From positions 6,889,377-6,953,376 of the forward strand of contig NC_065902.1 in NCBI RefSeq assembly GCF_905147045.1: a stretch of 64,000 nucleotides of DNA, read 5' to 3'. The stretch is from Nymphalis io. Lineage: Eukaryota; Arthropoda; Insecta; Lepidoptera; Nymphalidae. Each line of letters starts with the position of its first letter. The first letter of the stretch is position 1. The notes under the pieces are model-generated. The model did not search any database. It was not told the origin of the DNA and saw only the letters and a list, made by a program, of their open reading frames with translations. Below are positions 35,616 through 47,315 of this stretch, piece by piece. Made by a program: the position numbers and the translations under genes.

Positions 35616-37016
35616 TCAAGCCTATATATATATGAACTAACATCAATATTTTTCGATTTCAAGCTTTTTACTGATATGGTTTTTAAGTATTTATTTGATT
35701 TGATTGTAATGTCTCAACTTTATTTTTAATGACGCGGCTTTAGGAATCTCATTTACAAGTTAATCGTTCCGAAATTGAGACTTACATCAATATTCGAAGT
35801 TAGTATTTCTCAAACTGAACCCAGCGACAAATAGTCGTCCAGAATAAGATATCAGGGGTTGGAACTTTCACGCGCTGACCCCTTTTTAAAGGTTAATGCT
35901 TTGAGTCCCCTCCGTATCACCTGAATACTAATATTATGTTTACGGGCGGTTAAAGTGAAGTTTAATATTCTTGAAGGGCAGAATCTGCTTGTTAGCGACA
36001 GATGTTGCCCGGAATTATTTAATAGTCAATAATAATTGGCATTTAATTAGATTTAATATTTAAAATCGTGTTAGTGAATACTCATTTCAAGGGAATGTGT
36101 TTTTTATAAGATAAAAAAAGTCATATTCCAATTTTTAAACGATTATATTTTTATTTACCAAAAAGCTTTAATTTAAATTGTGACCCCTTTGCAATATTCA
36201 AGATTAGCGAAGTGTAGAAGGCAACAAACGAGTCAAGTTAATATTCCGCATAGTGCAACTGGAATTCGTTGAGAGCAGCAAAACGGTTTGAATTAGAACA
36301 TACTTTGTAGTAAATTTCGTGAAACAAGCATTCCACCGTTGTTTGTATCGAGATTAAGAGTGCAGTGGGACGGAACCTGGACCTTTTTAAGTACATTTGT
36401 TAGCCTTTATCTTTCTAAATGAACTAAATACCACAGGTCAGTATTGTATACGAAATAATAATAATCATTATGTACTCCATACACATATAAAAAGTCCTAT
36501 CTCTATCTTCCTAATATTAAAAATATAAAATATGTATCATATACCTACATATCTATTATATATCTATAACATCGCTATAAATAAAATATTTAGTTCATAT
36601 TTCTTTCTTAACCAAGCTAATAGAAAATTAAATTCTCATGTCATTTAGATAAAAAACAGTGTGGGTGCTAGTTATCATTATATGTTACATTGATTTTGTA
36701 TCCGTTTTTATTTACATTTCTTTCTGATTACATTATATTTAGTTTAAATGAAAGATATGAATTATGTGCATATATAACTCGTTCAGCTAATAAAATAAGC
36801 TTTGTTATTATTCAGATAAATTTACTTACACGGATGTACAAAAGGTAATTTGTAGGTATTTATTCAAACTAAGAGCTATCTTGCAAAAAAGAACTCGATG
36901 ATCACTGCAGAACACAATCATAAATATTCAAAATGTTATTATTGCAATGCGACATTGTCTGTTTTTATATTACTCAAATATTCTATTGAATAAGCGTATT
37001 CGATCGTTATAGGGTT
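35614..37016. other. AT-rich intergenic DNA, nothing recognised
   Basis: No gene or clear repeat copy was found. Confidence 0.55.
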
Positions 37017-37284
37017 TGACAGGCCAGTTGGTGTGGTTGGTAGATACTTGCCTTTCACGCCGAAGGTCGTGGGTTCGATTCCCCCCCAGGACAGACATTT
37101 GTGTGCATGAACATGTCTGTTTGTCCTGAGCCTGGGGGTAATTATCTATATAAGTATGTATTAACAAAAAAAGATAAGTAGTATATGTAGTATATCAGTT
37201 GTCTGGTTGTACCTTAGTACAAGCTCTGCTTAGTTTGGGATCAGATGGTCGTGTGTGAATAATGTCCCAGTATATTATTATTAT
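37017..37284 (+). mobile_element. SINE-D copy
   Basis: The tRNA-like head has GTGGTTGGTAGATACTTGCC and GTGGGTTCGATTCCCCCCCA (B box). The body contains CATGTCTGTTTGTCCTGAGC and GGGATCAGATGGTCGTGTGT, with a TATTATTATTAT tail. A second copy at 58726 matches across the whole body, which defines the family. It is not a functional tRNA: there is no clear acceptor stem and the body continues. Confidence 0.85.
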
Positions 37285-37360
37285 GTCCAAGGATATTAGA
37301 GTACAATAAAACATTATTACACACATATTATTACATATTATTTTAAAAAATTAACGTAAA

Positions 37361-37382
37361 ATATATATATATATATATATAT
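37361..37382. repeat. (TA)n microsatellite
   Basis: A simple TA tract within a very AT-rich block that leads into the hairpin at 37423. Confidence 0.85.
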
Positions 37383-37422
37383 TATATCATATAAATATAA
37401 ATATATAAAGATATAAATATAT

Positions 37423-37479
37423 ATAAACGTTTTTAATAATATATAATATATATATATATATATTATTAAAAACGTTTAT
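37423..37479. repeat. Perfect 23-bp inverted repeat (hairpin)
   Basis: Bases 37423-37445 pair exactly with 37457-37479 around an 11-base TA-rich loop. The outer stem (ATAAACGTTTTTAATAAT) is not a simple repeat, so the pairing is more than TA-tract chance. Confidence 0.88.
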
Positions 37480-37598
37480 TAGGTAGATAATTTCAAGCTT
37501 ATATTGTACTTAACTTACAATTATGTCTAAGTGTAAACGCGACTCAATCTTTCTAGTGCCAAGCAGTGATTAAATCAGAAAAGAAAAACTTTTGGTAC

Positions 37599-37854
37599 AG
37601 TAACAGTAACAGCCTGTTAATGTCCCACTACTGGGCTAAGGCTTCCTTTCCCTTTTGAGGAGAAGTTTTGGAGCTTATTTCACCACGCTGCTCCAATGCG
37701 GATTGGTAGAATACACGTGTGGCATAATTTCAATGAAATTTGACACATGCAGGATGAATTACAAACACCAATTAAGGACATGAAAATTCAGTGGTGCTTG
37801 CCCAGATTTGTACCCACGATCATCGGTTAACATTCACGCGTTCTAACCACTGGG
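37599..37854 (-). mobile_element. SINE-A with exact 10-bp target duplication
   Basis: The minus strand carries the SINE-A head, centre and 3' end. A piece of the centre (the TCACGATGTTTTCCTTCACC block) is deleted near 37752. CTTTTGGTAC occurs exactly at 37589-37598 and 37855-37864 on either side. Confidence 0.92.
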
Positions 37855-37864
37855 CTTTTGGTAC

Positions 37865-38744
37865 TGATGACAATACAATATAATACACTTTTTTTCATAT
37901 TGATCAATTTAATTTTGATTCTTACATATATACGCCTTAGAGATAAACTTGAAAGTCAATTTAATATTTATTTTTAGAGAAAGAAAATAAATTATGAGCA
38001 AAACATTAAAAAATTGATACATGATCTGACAAGGTGTATTTTGATTTCCATCGCAAAAGGCTGGTACATTTTTACGTGAATCTGTGGTAATGAAATTCGA
38101 GCTCGGTAACGCAAGAGGGATTATTGAGGAGAGGCGTCAAGCCCGCGCCCTTCAGTGTATTACATATGATTTATTTTCGGGGGAGACCACTCGACATATT
38201 TCTCTAGATAACACCTGCACCGAATTCAGATTTATGAGTTTGTATAAGGCATTAACTCGTTGGAATAAATGTTTCATAATCCTACCACGTGTATTGTAAA
38301 TGCTTGTATATGGAATATATTAAATTGTTTTTTTTTTCGATGAGTAAAGCTTTATGCCTTTGTCATTTTTGTATTTTGCATATACAGTTTAAATTTACTT
38401 TTAAAATAATAATAAAAAATAATCTTATGAAAGGCTAGCTTTTATTTGACGGCGATTTGGAACAGATTACGATTTTTATTATACCAGATTGATTGCCGCC
38501 AACATCAAAAGGGTCTGAAAAATTTCAGCTCGGTCGCTATAGGAACTTGTTAAAAATCCTATTGCAATATTTTACACACACATAGTAACAGGTGAAGTTT
38601 AGTAAAAGTCGTTAAAGTAGAAGCGTTAATTTAATGATTGTTTCAAGCGTTTAGTAACATCTAGTAGTAGGTTTTAATTTGACAGTAAATAAGTTTAATG
38701 CTTTTTATATTGAATAAATGATTTTGAGTTAAGTTGATTTAGGT
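37865..38744. other. AT-rich intergenic DNA
   Basis: A 71-codon frame at 38084-38299 has no recognised motif and no other gene-like property; it is not called. Nothing else is recognised. Confidence 0.55.
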
Positions 38745-38935
38745 TTGGAATAAAATCGGAGGAGACCTCTCAGTGCCGAGCGTGATGAACGTCAGGGGAG
38801 CGAGAGGCACTGGAAGGAGATGGATTGCTCTGTAAGAGTATTACGTCGCAGAAGGAGGCCACGGAGCGGGAGCATGAGGCCTCCGCTGACCTGTTCCACC
38901 GAGAAGACTTGGGAGGAGGCATAAAAAATAATTTT
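38745..38935 (+). pseudogene. R1-clade LINE C-terminal relic
   Basis: The GC-rich text reads GDLSVPSVMN, then in a shifted frame GSERHWKEMDCS, then ITSQKEATEREHEASAD in another frame. This series (GDLSLP-type start, GSE-x-W, then SQKEA-x-ERERE with an Arg/Glu-rich end) resembles the last 60 or so residues of R1-clade (TRAS/SART/R1-like) ORF2 proteins, after the zinc knuckle. Two frameshifts and loss of everything upstream make it a pseudogene. Family assignment is from motif memory. Confidence 0.7.
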
Positions 38936-39048
38936 GTTTAAAAATATACACATATACTAAAAATATAGTATTATCAACATATATACGCAAATAGCGTATT
39001 TTCAAAAAATCCTTATTTATATATCATAAAGTAAGTAAAGTAATTTAC

Positions 39049-39200
39049 AGCATGAAATGTCCCACTCGTGGGCTAAGGCCTCGACTTTTTTTGGGGAGAA
39101 GAGTTGAGGTTTATTTCACCACGCTGCTTCAATTCGGATTGAAGGATATGTAGCAGATTATCATCCGACACAATCTTTTTGGAATTATAAACAGCAACCA
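39049..39200 (-). mobile_element. SINE-A fragment
   Basis: The plus strand shows the reversed end of the family: ATGTCCCACTCGTGGGCTAA, GGCCTCGAC, TTTCACCACGCTGCTTCAAT. It fades into unrelated text after about 39190. The minus-strand frame here is a by-product. Confidence 0.75.
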
Positions 39201-39689
39201 AATATAAGAAGAAGCACATTTTCTTCTCATTATTATGTTGCTTTTCAGGTAACATTTACGAATTTCTACGTAATGATAAAATATATTATTCTAACTTTTT
39301 ACTGAATATTTAAAAAAATATCAAGCCACAGATGTTGTACGTAGTTTTATCCGTTACTAATGTATTTTGATACTGTTTAATATATTTTTAATAATAATAA
39401 TTTGACAAATGAGCGCTCATTTACACTTGCAATGTCATCGGGGTTCACGAATTATATTTATTAAGCAAAGATCATTTTTTACTCGCTCCTCTATTTATAT
39501 TTTTAAATTAAAATGTTTTAAATTTTGATTGCAAGCAAAAGTCATTATTGCTAGCAAAGGAAAGAGTTTGATTATAAATCAAAGTACAGTACTTAAAATA
39601 TATTCTACAGCAAAACATCATTATATTTAACTGATTTCAAAAAAGGATGTTCTCAATTCGTCTTTATATGATGATGCCCTCTTATCGGA
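39201..39689. other. AT-rich spacer
   Basis: No gene or repeat copy was recognised. Confidence 0.55.
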
Positions 39690-40146
39690 CTCTGCCACGG
39701 TGGCTAAAATGTTATGTCCTTTGTGCCTGTAGGTGTGGCTCATTCACCATTCATACCAGAACACAACTGTACTTAGTACCGCTGTTGGTACCTAATCAGA
39801 CTCAGACTAGTGGTAGAGCTATGTGCAAGCTCGTCTGGGTAGGTACCACCCACTCATCAGATATTCTACCGCAAAACAGCAGTACTTGGTATTGTTGTGT
39901 TCCGGTTTGAAGGGTGAGTGAGCCAGTGTAATTACAGGGACAAGGGACTTGACATCTTAGTTCCGAAGGTTGGTGGCGCATTGGTGATGTAAGCGATGGA
40001 TAACATTTCTTACAATGCCAATGTCTATGGGCGTAGGTGACCACTTACCATCAGGTATACATATACATACATACAGGTACATATGCTCGTCCGCCTTCCT
40101 ATTCTATAAAAAAGACGGGTTTGCACAGTCTTACCACCAAGTAAAC
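39690..40146 (-). mobile_element. Older SINE-B, split by another SINE-B
   Basis: The left part (39690-39807: TGTTATGTCCTTTGTGCCTG, GTACTTAGTACCGCTGTTGG) and right part (40117-40146: GGGTTTGCACAGTCTTACCA) together give an antisense SINE-B. They are separated exactly by a sense-oriented SINE-B. Confidence 0.8.
39808..40112 (+). mobile_element. SINE-B inserted head-on into a SINE-B
   Basis: Full SINE-B from TAGTGGTAGAGCTATGTGCA to CTATTCTATAAAAAA, including a short ACATATACATACATAC expansion near 40058. AGAC precedes it and follows it, a possible short target duplication. Confidence 0.88.
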
Positions 40147-42984
40147 TGGTTTCGTATACAAATAAATCAAAGTCCATTCTACGACCAGGTATAAACATTT
40201 GGGTAAATTCTTTACTCGTATTTCGTATCGATTATTATCTCGTGAACTCGGTCGCAATTGAGCCCCGAGGCAACTGTGCTGACTATCTAATTAGCACCAA
40301 TGCACTTAAATAATAATAATTCGTACTGAAATAATAATAGCATTTCGATTATTGTTAACTATACTTACGTAATATATTTAACTTAATGACAGAAATAAAA
40401 ATTACATAATATTTTTAAATAGAAAAATCATACCGACATAATATCACGTAACCTTACACCACTCTTTCACTCCCTCTGCTTTTTATACATGTATATCGTT
40501 TAGATATCGCACCCAAGATGTCATGCCAATTAAGCTACGCTATTCATTAAATGCAGCATCAACATCATATTATGCATTTTTAGTTTGAAATGACCGTAAC
40601 GGTATCTCTAAAGGATTTTTTACGGAATACCTAAATACTGAAGAAAAAATTTGAGACGTGATCTTTTTTGCGAAAGACCATTCCTGTTTTTAATTTGATG
40701 CATATTCATATTACCAATTATGAAAAATATTTTGGTAAGCATTACCAATTATTACAATTAACCCGAATTACTAACGGTTACCGTGATTATATTATAGGTC
40801 AGTTACCCGTCCCGGCTTCGCTAGGGTAGAATAAAGGACGAACATACGAAGAAAAAATTCAGTTCTTTTAGGTCTGGCACCTTTAATGGCGTACACAGAT
40901 CAACTTACCATTTGATAAGTTAAATAGTCATCACAAACAAGTAAACATTAATTTTTATTTATAAGATTTGATAAATTTGTGTGTATGATTTCTATTGACC
41001 TATTTAGAGTTTTCATTGTTCTAAAATTATGTATTGTATTTCTACATTAATTTTGTCGAGAAATTATGTTAAAGTCGTAATATACAAATACATTGGTTTT
41101 TGGTAGATCTCAGATAAGCTCATAAAAATTGTTTGATTATAAAATAAAAAGGAAAAACAATAATTTCGACAAACACATAAATTTTGAATATAGTTAAATT
41201 TACCGTCTCTTAGGCGGCTTATTTGCAAAGTTCCACACAAACATCTCTGTGGAAAGGTAAACAAGTTTAGCTCTCATTTTGACACTCCAAGGAGACGTAC
41301 GAACAAACTTCTCGTATCGTCTAATTAAGAAATAACTTTGGTCTATTCATTTCAATTTCATTCGAAGCATAAACAGAACTGAAGTTTGGTTACCCGTTCC
41401 CCATTATCCTCCTAGATTTATTGTTGAAATCCTTTTGTTCGGACGATATTAAGCCATAAAACGTGTCGCGCAAATGGTAAAATCGCGTGGATTCGTGTGA
41501 CGCATTGTAACTTTGTCGTATGGGTATCGCTAGAGGTCAAATGATAATAGTGACTGTTATTCATCATTTATCACTGTTGACGCTATCAATCCACCGATTC
41601 GTAATTATGATGGTATAGCATTTAGAGTTATTGCTGGCACCGAAACAGGATGTCAATGACGATAACAGGGCAATAATACATTAGGCCTTGAACTGACTGA
41701 CTGACTAGAAATACACATGAATAGATTTTAAATTTGAAAGAAATCTTTATTTCATAATATTTGTAACATGCCCTCTAAATTTTCGACTCGAATCGACCGG
41801 TTCAAAACGTCATTCTTATTACCAGTGCAAGACCATTAAATATGGTAGTCTGCGTTTTTGCGATTAAAAAACTTGTCACGTTGAGAACGTGCTAATATAT
41901 TAAATTATTACTTTTTGCGGACAAAGCCGTATGTTTTATGCATGAAATCATATTTTATTTTATTTATGACTTCTTTTACGTTTTCCTTATATTTGAAATA
42001 TGATATGATATAATATGATATGATAATCGAAATGGTAAGAATATAGGCGATAAGATCGAAGTTTTTTTTAAGCAAAAGTGCGCGTGCGAGCTTTTGTCGT
42101 GTGCGCCACATGTTCTGTCTATTAGAATTTTCTCCGCTTCAGTTCACCAGATGCGCTCACCCTATTTAAAACTTAAAAGAAAATTTTAAAAACAATTATG
42201 TCAATAATACTTTTCTGTAATTTCATCCTTACACATTTGACTTTATAGATACAATTTCCTCGGAAAAATCTAGGAGAAATGTAATATCAAGTCTTAAATG
42301 ATTATGAGATATTCTATTTAAGTTTCTTAAAATAGAGTCTCCTGTGTTTTTCCTGTAATTTCAAGAGTCCTGAATAATACAAACCTGTACAATAAAATGG
42401 AATGAGCGAATGTTCCTACAAATAAAATTATTAAACTAAGTCTTCTTTATTTAAAATATTTAAATTCAAAACTTTATTTATAAAAGAAGCTTAACATTTC
42501 TTGCTTATTTTATTACGTACATTCTAAAATATCTGGCGAAAGAATTTAAGTATTATTGTTTTTTCCAACAATTTTTGTTAACAATAATATTTTTTTTATT
42601 TCTAACTGCCTGGGGGTTATTGTTTCGTATCAAGGTGTTGACATTTATGAAGTCGTTATAGTTATATATTTTTTAAATTAAAACATATTAAAAGTTTATT
42701 TGTAATCCCGTTGTAAATGACGACATTGTATATCAAAATGAACAATTAAACCTGAAAAAAATACAATAACTTTTTATATAAAAAAGTATATAGCAAATTA
42801 TATCATACGAATATAAAAAAAACAACGACTACTCTAAATTTAGCCAGTGTCACACGGGATGATGTAAAGATTCTGACGAACCTAATACATTCACATATGA
42901 TCAGGCATTTAAGAGTTAAAGATAAAATACATGAGCACTGGTTTGGTGTTATGTTATATGCATTATCTGGACTGGAAAATAGAC
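40147..42984. other. Intergenic DNA with one GC-balanced island
   Basis: No gene is supported. At 40800-40850, TACCCGTCCCGGCTTCGCTA resembles an end phrase of common insect repeats. The island 41280-41660 is less AT-rich, without open frames or recognised repeats, and contains GCCATAAAACGTG-type homeodomain-like cores; it may be regulatory, by inference only. Confidence 0.4.
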
Positions 42985-43212
42985 TCCCTGATGGTAAAGG
43001 CTTTTAATAACCACTCCTCACTCAAACATGTCTATGAGCGCCATGTGAGTAATACCGTGCGGTATGTAATATTAACCATACCTTAATACATACCATACCA
43101 TACACCAAAACCATGGGAACTAAGATGATATGTCCCTCGTGTCTGTAGTTACACTGGCTTACACACCCTTTCAACCGGAACTCAACAATACTTATTGCTG
43201 TTTGGTTTGGGT
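42985..43212 (-). mobile_element. SINE-B copy, diverged
   Basis: The antisense order is preserved: CTGATGGTAAAGG, CATGTCTATGAGCG, CCATGGGAACTAAGATGATA, ACACCCTTTCAACCGGAAC, TTGCTGTTTGG. A short duplication of CATACCATA-type text interrupts it near 43078-43100. Confidence 0.7.
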
Positions 43213-43654
43213 TTGATACACTAAAAGCATCTACAATTTGTTATCAGGGCAAGTTTTATTGTTAAACCATTAAAATGAAATGAAAAAGTTATGCGTATAA
43301 CGAGCAAATGAAGATAAGAATATTGAACCTATATTTTTCATACGACCATTTACGATAAAAAAGAAAACGAAACCCAACTGACCTTCTAGATAAAATTATG
43401 TTCGAAACATTGAGCCCTTTGTCATTATAGTCACTCGTTTGTCAAAGTTTATCCATTACTTTCATTTACAATCTAATAATATAAAGGGTATAAAGCGAAA
43501 AACCATTGATATTTGGATTCGAGTTCAGAAAAGAAAATATTTCATATATTTATGAATTCTCTTATTAAATAATTTCTCCACTGTTGACTTCATTAATAAT
43601 ACAGAATGTGGTTAAGAGCATTAACGAGGCCTTGTTGATGTAGCTACCGTATTG

Positions 43655-43925
43655 GTGTAGATGCAGATGAACTCCTTCCGACTTACGCAGGTAATGACCG
43701 GTCACGGATGTTTTGGAGAATACCTGTGTAAGATCGGACGCGAATCGACGACGATGTGTCACCACTGTGGCGTGGACCGGGACACCGCTCAGCATACGTT
43801 GGAAGTGTGCCCTGCGTGGAGTGCGGAGAGGGAGATCCTGGTGAAGTCGGACAAGACCTGTCCCTGCGAGCAATCGTGTCGGCGATGCTTCGCAAGGAAT
43901 CGGCGTGGAGGGCCGATAGATTTTC
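43655..43925 (+). pseudogene. R1-clade LINE C-terminal zinc-knuckle fragment
   Basis: A GC-rich island encodes FRLTQVMTGHGCFGEYL and a C-x2-C-x8-H-x4-C knuckle (Cys33, Cys36, His45 and Cys50 counted from the Met at 43661), then TLEVCPAWSAEREIL. This arrangement is typical of the C-terminus of R1-clade ORF2 proteins. Near 43840 the reading moves to another frame, giving GQDLSLRAIVSAMLRKESAW. The frame is therefore broken and the element is truncated at both ends. The start used here is where similarity begins, not a real initiation codon. It overlaps in protein position with the relic at 38745, so these are two independent copies. Confidence 0.8.
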
Positions 43926-45039
43926 ATAGTAGTCAGCGAAATGATATACAGATTACTGGTTGCCTAATGTTTCTGTTATTGACAATATCAATATATCGTT
44001 CTATAACGCAGTTTTTTGAATAGTTATTTTTATCCAAGAAGTTCTTCTTTATACTGTATTTCGAAAACTAATTGTATATACGTAAAAATAAAAGGCTTAA
44101 ATGTTATGAGAAATGAACGTTCCTTGTCGGTTCCTTTAAGAATGCATCACCACAGTCGGATTTTGAATCTTCTTCTTCTGGTGCCACCTGTTATTGGTGG
44201 TAGGCAACCGTAAAGGTATAACTTTTGTTCACGGCTGCCTTGAGCCTGTAACCTTGAGCTTGAGCTTATACGAACCATAGGTGAAAGTTGAAAAGTAAAG
44301 TAAAGGAAGTGCAGAGTAAACATTGCCCATCTAAACTGTCACTGTATAGGCCTCCTTTGTACCCTCTTTTAAAGTTTTAATGTTATTCAACTTTGATTTA
44401 TTATTGTTTATGAAACGTTTGAAAAACAATTCATTTTGTTTAATGTATTAATAGCCTTATAATATAAATGGATAGTCATATCTGAAATTACAAGAAATAG
44501 AAAAAAAGCTAAAATGAATCTTGAGACCGCTTTGATGTAAAATGTAATTAGCAGTAGTAGTATCCATTTTTCTCGAAAAATTCAACTTGAATATGTCGTG
44601 TTCATGTAAAAAAAACAGATAAATCGTTCATAGTGTCTAAGCAAAAATCTTGATAGCTTTTAGCATGATTTGTTGAAAAAAAAAAGGTAAAATCAAAGAA
44701 TTTTCGTACACAATCCCGGAAATTTCCATATCTAAATGGAAAACCGACCCCGCACAATCAATTTATCCTCCAATATCCTCCAGCGGTTTATACCACCTGT
44801 ACAATAAATATTTATACTTCTTCCCTCGATTTGTATCGTCGAGTTTGTTCTTGTTGAATAGAAAACACTTGAAAACAAAAATAATTATATCGAGTAGCTT
44901 AAGTTTGGAATGCCAACAATTCTATTGAAGATAAAAAGTAAGGTCTTTTTAAACACATTTTTTGTCAAATCATAGAAATATTTTGCTAAGAATTTTACTT
45001 AATTTGCCCCGCCCTGTTTTTTTTAAAGTGAGTATCATG
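43926..45039. other. AT-rich intergenic DNA
   Basis: No gene is supported. A patch at 44170-44260 (GGTGCCACCTGTTATTGGTG, GGCAACCGTAAAGGTATAAC) is less AT-rich and may be an unlisted repeat. Confidence 0.5.
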
Positions 45040-45585
45040 TAAAAGTCCTACAGCTTGGCAGAGGCCTCCCTTTTAGGAGACTAAAACACTCCACCACGTT
45101 CCAATGCGTTTTCGTGGATATAATAAACCAGTTTCCTAGCAATATTTTTCTTCATCACCAACTACGAGATAAATATTAAAAAACAAATATTAAGTATATC
45201 CGAGATGGTCTAGTGGTTAGAACGCTTGAATCTTAACTGCTGATCATTGGTTCAAACACGAGCAAGCACCACTGAATTTTCATGTGCTTAATTTATGTTA
45301 ATAATTCATCTCGTGCTTGATGGTAAAGGAAAATATCGTGAGGAAACCTGCATGTGTCTAATTTCATTGAAATTATGCCACACGTGTAGTCTACCCACCC
45401 GCATTGGAGCAGCGTGGTGGGATAAGCTCCAATCCTTCTCCTCAAAAAGGAGAGGAGGCCTTAGCCCAGCAGCGGGACATTAAAAGTCTGTTACTATATA
45501 TATTAAGTACATGAAAATTCAGTAACGCTTTTCTGCTGCAATCTTCGAATTGAAATTCACGCAAGGGCAGAAGCTCTAGTTAGAA
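45040..45585 (-). mobile_element. Older SINE-A, split by a younger SINE-A
   Basis: The left part 45040-45195 is the SINE-A 3' half reversed (CAGCTTGGCAGAGGCCTCCC, CACCACGTTCCAATGCG, TTTTTCTTCATCACC). The right part 45500-45585 is its head (AAGTACATGAAAATTCAGTA, TTGAAATTCACGC). They join seamlessly when the inserted copy is removed. Confidence 0.88.
45196..45499 (+). mobile_element. Full-length SINE-A inserted into an antisense SINE-A
   Basis: A complete copy runs from TCCGAGATGGTCTAGTGGTT to AAAAGTCTGTTACT, flanked by ATATTAAGTA at 45186-45195 and 45500-45509. The orientation is opposite to its host copy. Confidence 0.93.
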
Positions 45586-47137
45586 ATAGAAAAATAATTA
45601 ATATTAAATAGTATGGTGCTAAGTGCGCTAATAGTATCTTTACTAGCGTCTGGCTTTTTTACTGAATAGCTTAAAACTTTTCTTTCACACTATTCATGCC
45701 TGTGAACATAAATGATATTATAATTAAAACACTTTGCACAATTAATATCTTTCTCAGTTCCATCTGTGTTTTTTTTAAAATATTACTTATTAAATTTATT
45801 TTAGAATTTAATAAAAAAATCTACAGTAAAATTATGTAATTATTACTATCATTAAATATCCGTAAATAAAAAAGTTATCATCGACATAGACTGCGATACA
45901 CCCGTAAGACTGGTTACTAGTAGATATACAATGTGTGCAAAAAAGTATAATAATTATTTAACAAAATTCTTGTATAAAATTAAATCGTGCAAAGACTTCA
46001 ATAAATTATATAAGTACAAATAAATAAATGCACCGCCACTCATTACTGTAATTCCTAATGATAAATAATAGCAAGACTGTATATTTTAGATACGAGCAAT
46101 TTTTTTCCGAACACACTCCTATAAAAAAAATTAACAAAATTAACATTAAGTTCCATTAAGCTTCGTCACGCCATTGACGTCTCCTCAAAGGGTAGAGAAG
46201 GCCTTAGCCCAGCAGTGGGACATTAACATGCTGTTATTGTTACACGCCATTTATATTCATCTTTTAAAAAAAATCAAATCAAAACTTTTTTTAAGATTTA
46301 TTTCATCTTCTAACATATTTAAATATCAAACGATAAAACGTGCTCCTTGAATAGCATTAAAATATTATTTTGATTCAAATAAGATGTTAGAAGAAATTTA
46401 TTTGAACGAATAAAAAGAATATATGGAACTTATTATAATTACACAATCTCTTAGGTCTTAAAAATGTTTTTTTTTAATCAATTTAAAAATTTGAAAATTT
46501 ATTTCGAAAATGTAATGTTTTTCGTTTGCGTCAAATATTGTAATAAGCAATTATTTAATGAAAGTTATTTCAATGTATTTTTTTAAATGCTTTATAAAGA
46601 AATATATCAACTTTGTATTAATACATTCTTTAAAAGTAAATGCAGCATTTCTTATCGGATATACTATTTTTTACGATTATAAATATTGAACAAAATAAAC
46701 AAATATTAGGAATTAACTAAAAAAATTCTACAAAAGGAACAAGATAGAAATATTATTTATTATAAAATGAGTTATATTAGAGTTATATTATAATATTCTT
46801 AGAGAATATTGTTAACCGTATTAGCGTTTTCTATATAAAGAATACATACTTATTTCATCATAAGTCAAGAGTTTAACGAGAAAATAATTTTAAGATCAGA
46901 ATTACCGAGTTCTGGGAACTACATTTATATTTTTTTAATTCGTAATGTTTGTGTTGGTTCTTGCATCAACTTTGAAACAGTTCAAAAGTTAGATCGTGTT
47001 TAATTAACGTAAAAGTTTTATCTATGTTCTAATTCATAATATTTTAAAATGAACAACTGGTCTTTTATATGTTTTTTTAAATTCATTATTACTTTAAAAG
47101 ACATTTACAAAGCATTCATTGTTTTTATATATATATA
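45586..47137. other. AT-rich intergenic DNA with a SINE-A end
   Basis: Apart from the SINE-A scrap at 46172-46244, nothing is recognised. Confidence 0.55.
46172..46244 (+). mobile_element. SINE-A 3' fragment
   Basis: GTCTCCTCAAAGGGTAGAGA, AGGCCTTAGCCCAGCAGTGG and GACATTAACATGCTGTTA are the terminal 70 bases of the family. Confidence 0.85.
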
Positions 47138-47252
47138 AAATAGGTAGGCGTACGAGCAAATGGGTCGCCTGATGATAGATGGTCACCAACACCCATACAT
47201 TACATTGGCATTGTAAGAAATGTTAACCATGGCTTATATCTACAATGCATGT
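47138..47252 (-). mobile_element. SINE-B 3' fragment
   Basis: Reversed end of SINE-B: AAAATAGGTAGGCGTACGAG, GCCTGATGATAGATGGTCAC, GGCATTGTAAGAAATGTTAA. Confidence 0.8.
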
Positions 47253-47315
47253 ATATACAAATAAAAACTATTATAATTGTCACGTGTATATTATATTAAT
47301 TAATTATTATTATTA

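Noticed and set aside
38084..38299. 71-codon plus-strand frame
   Set aside because: No recognised motif, no homologous text elsewhere in the window, and length within chance expectation.
43565..43927. 120-codon minus-strand frame
   Set aside because: It is the antisense of the R1-clade zinc-knuckle fragment; the plus strand has the recognisable Cys/His motif.
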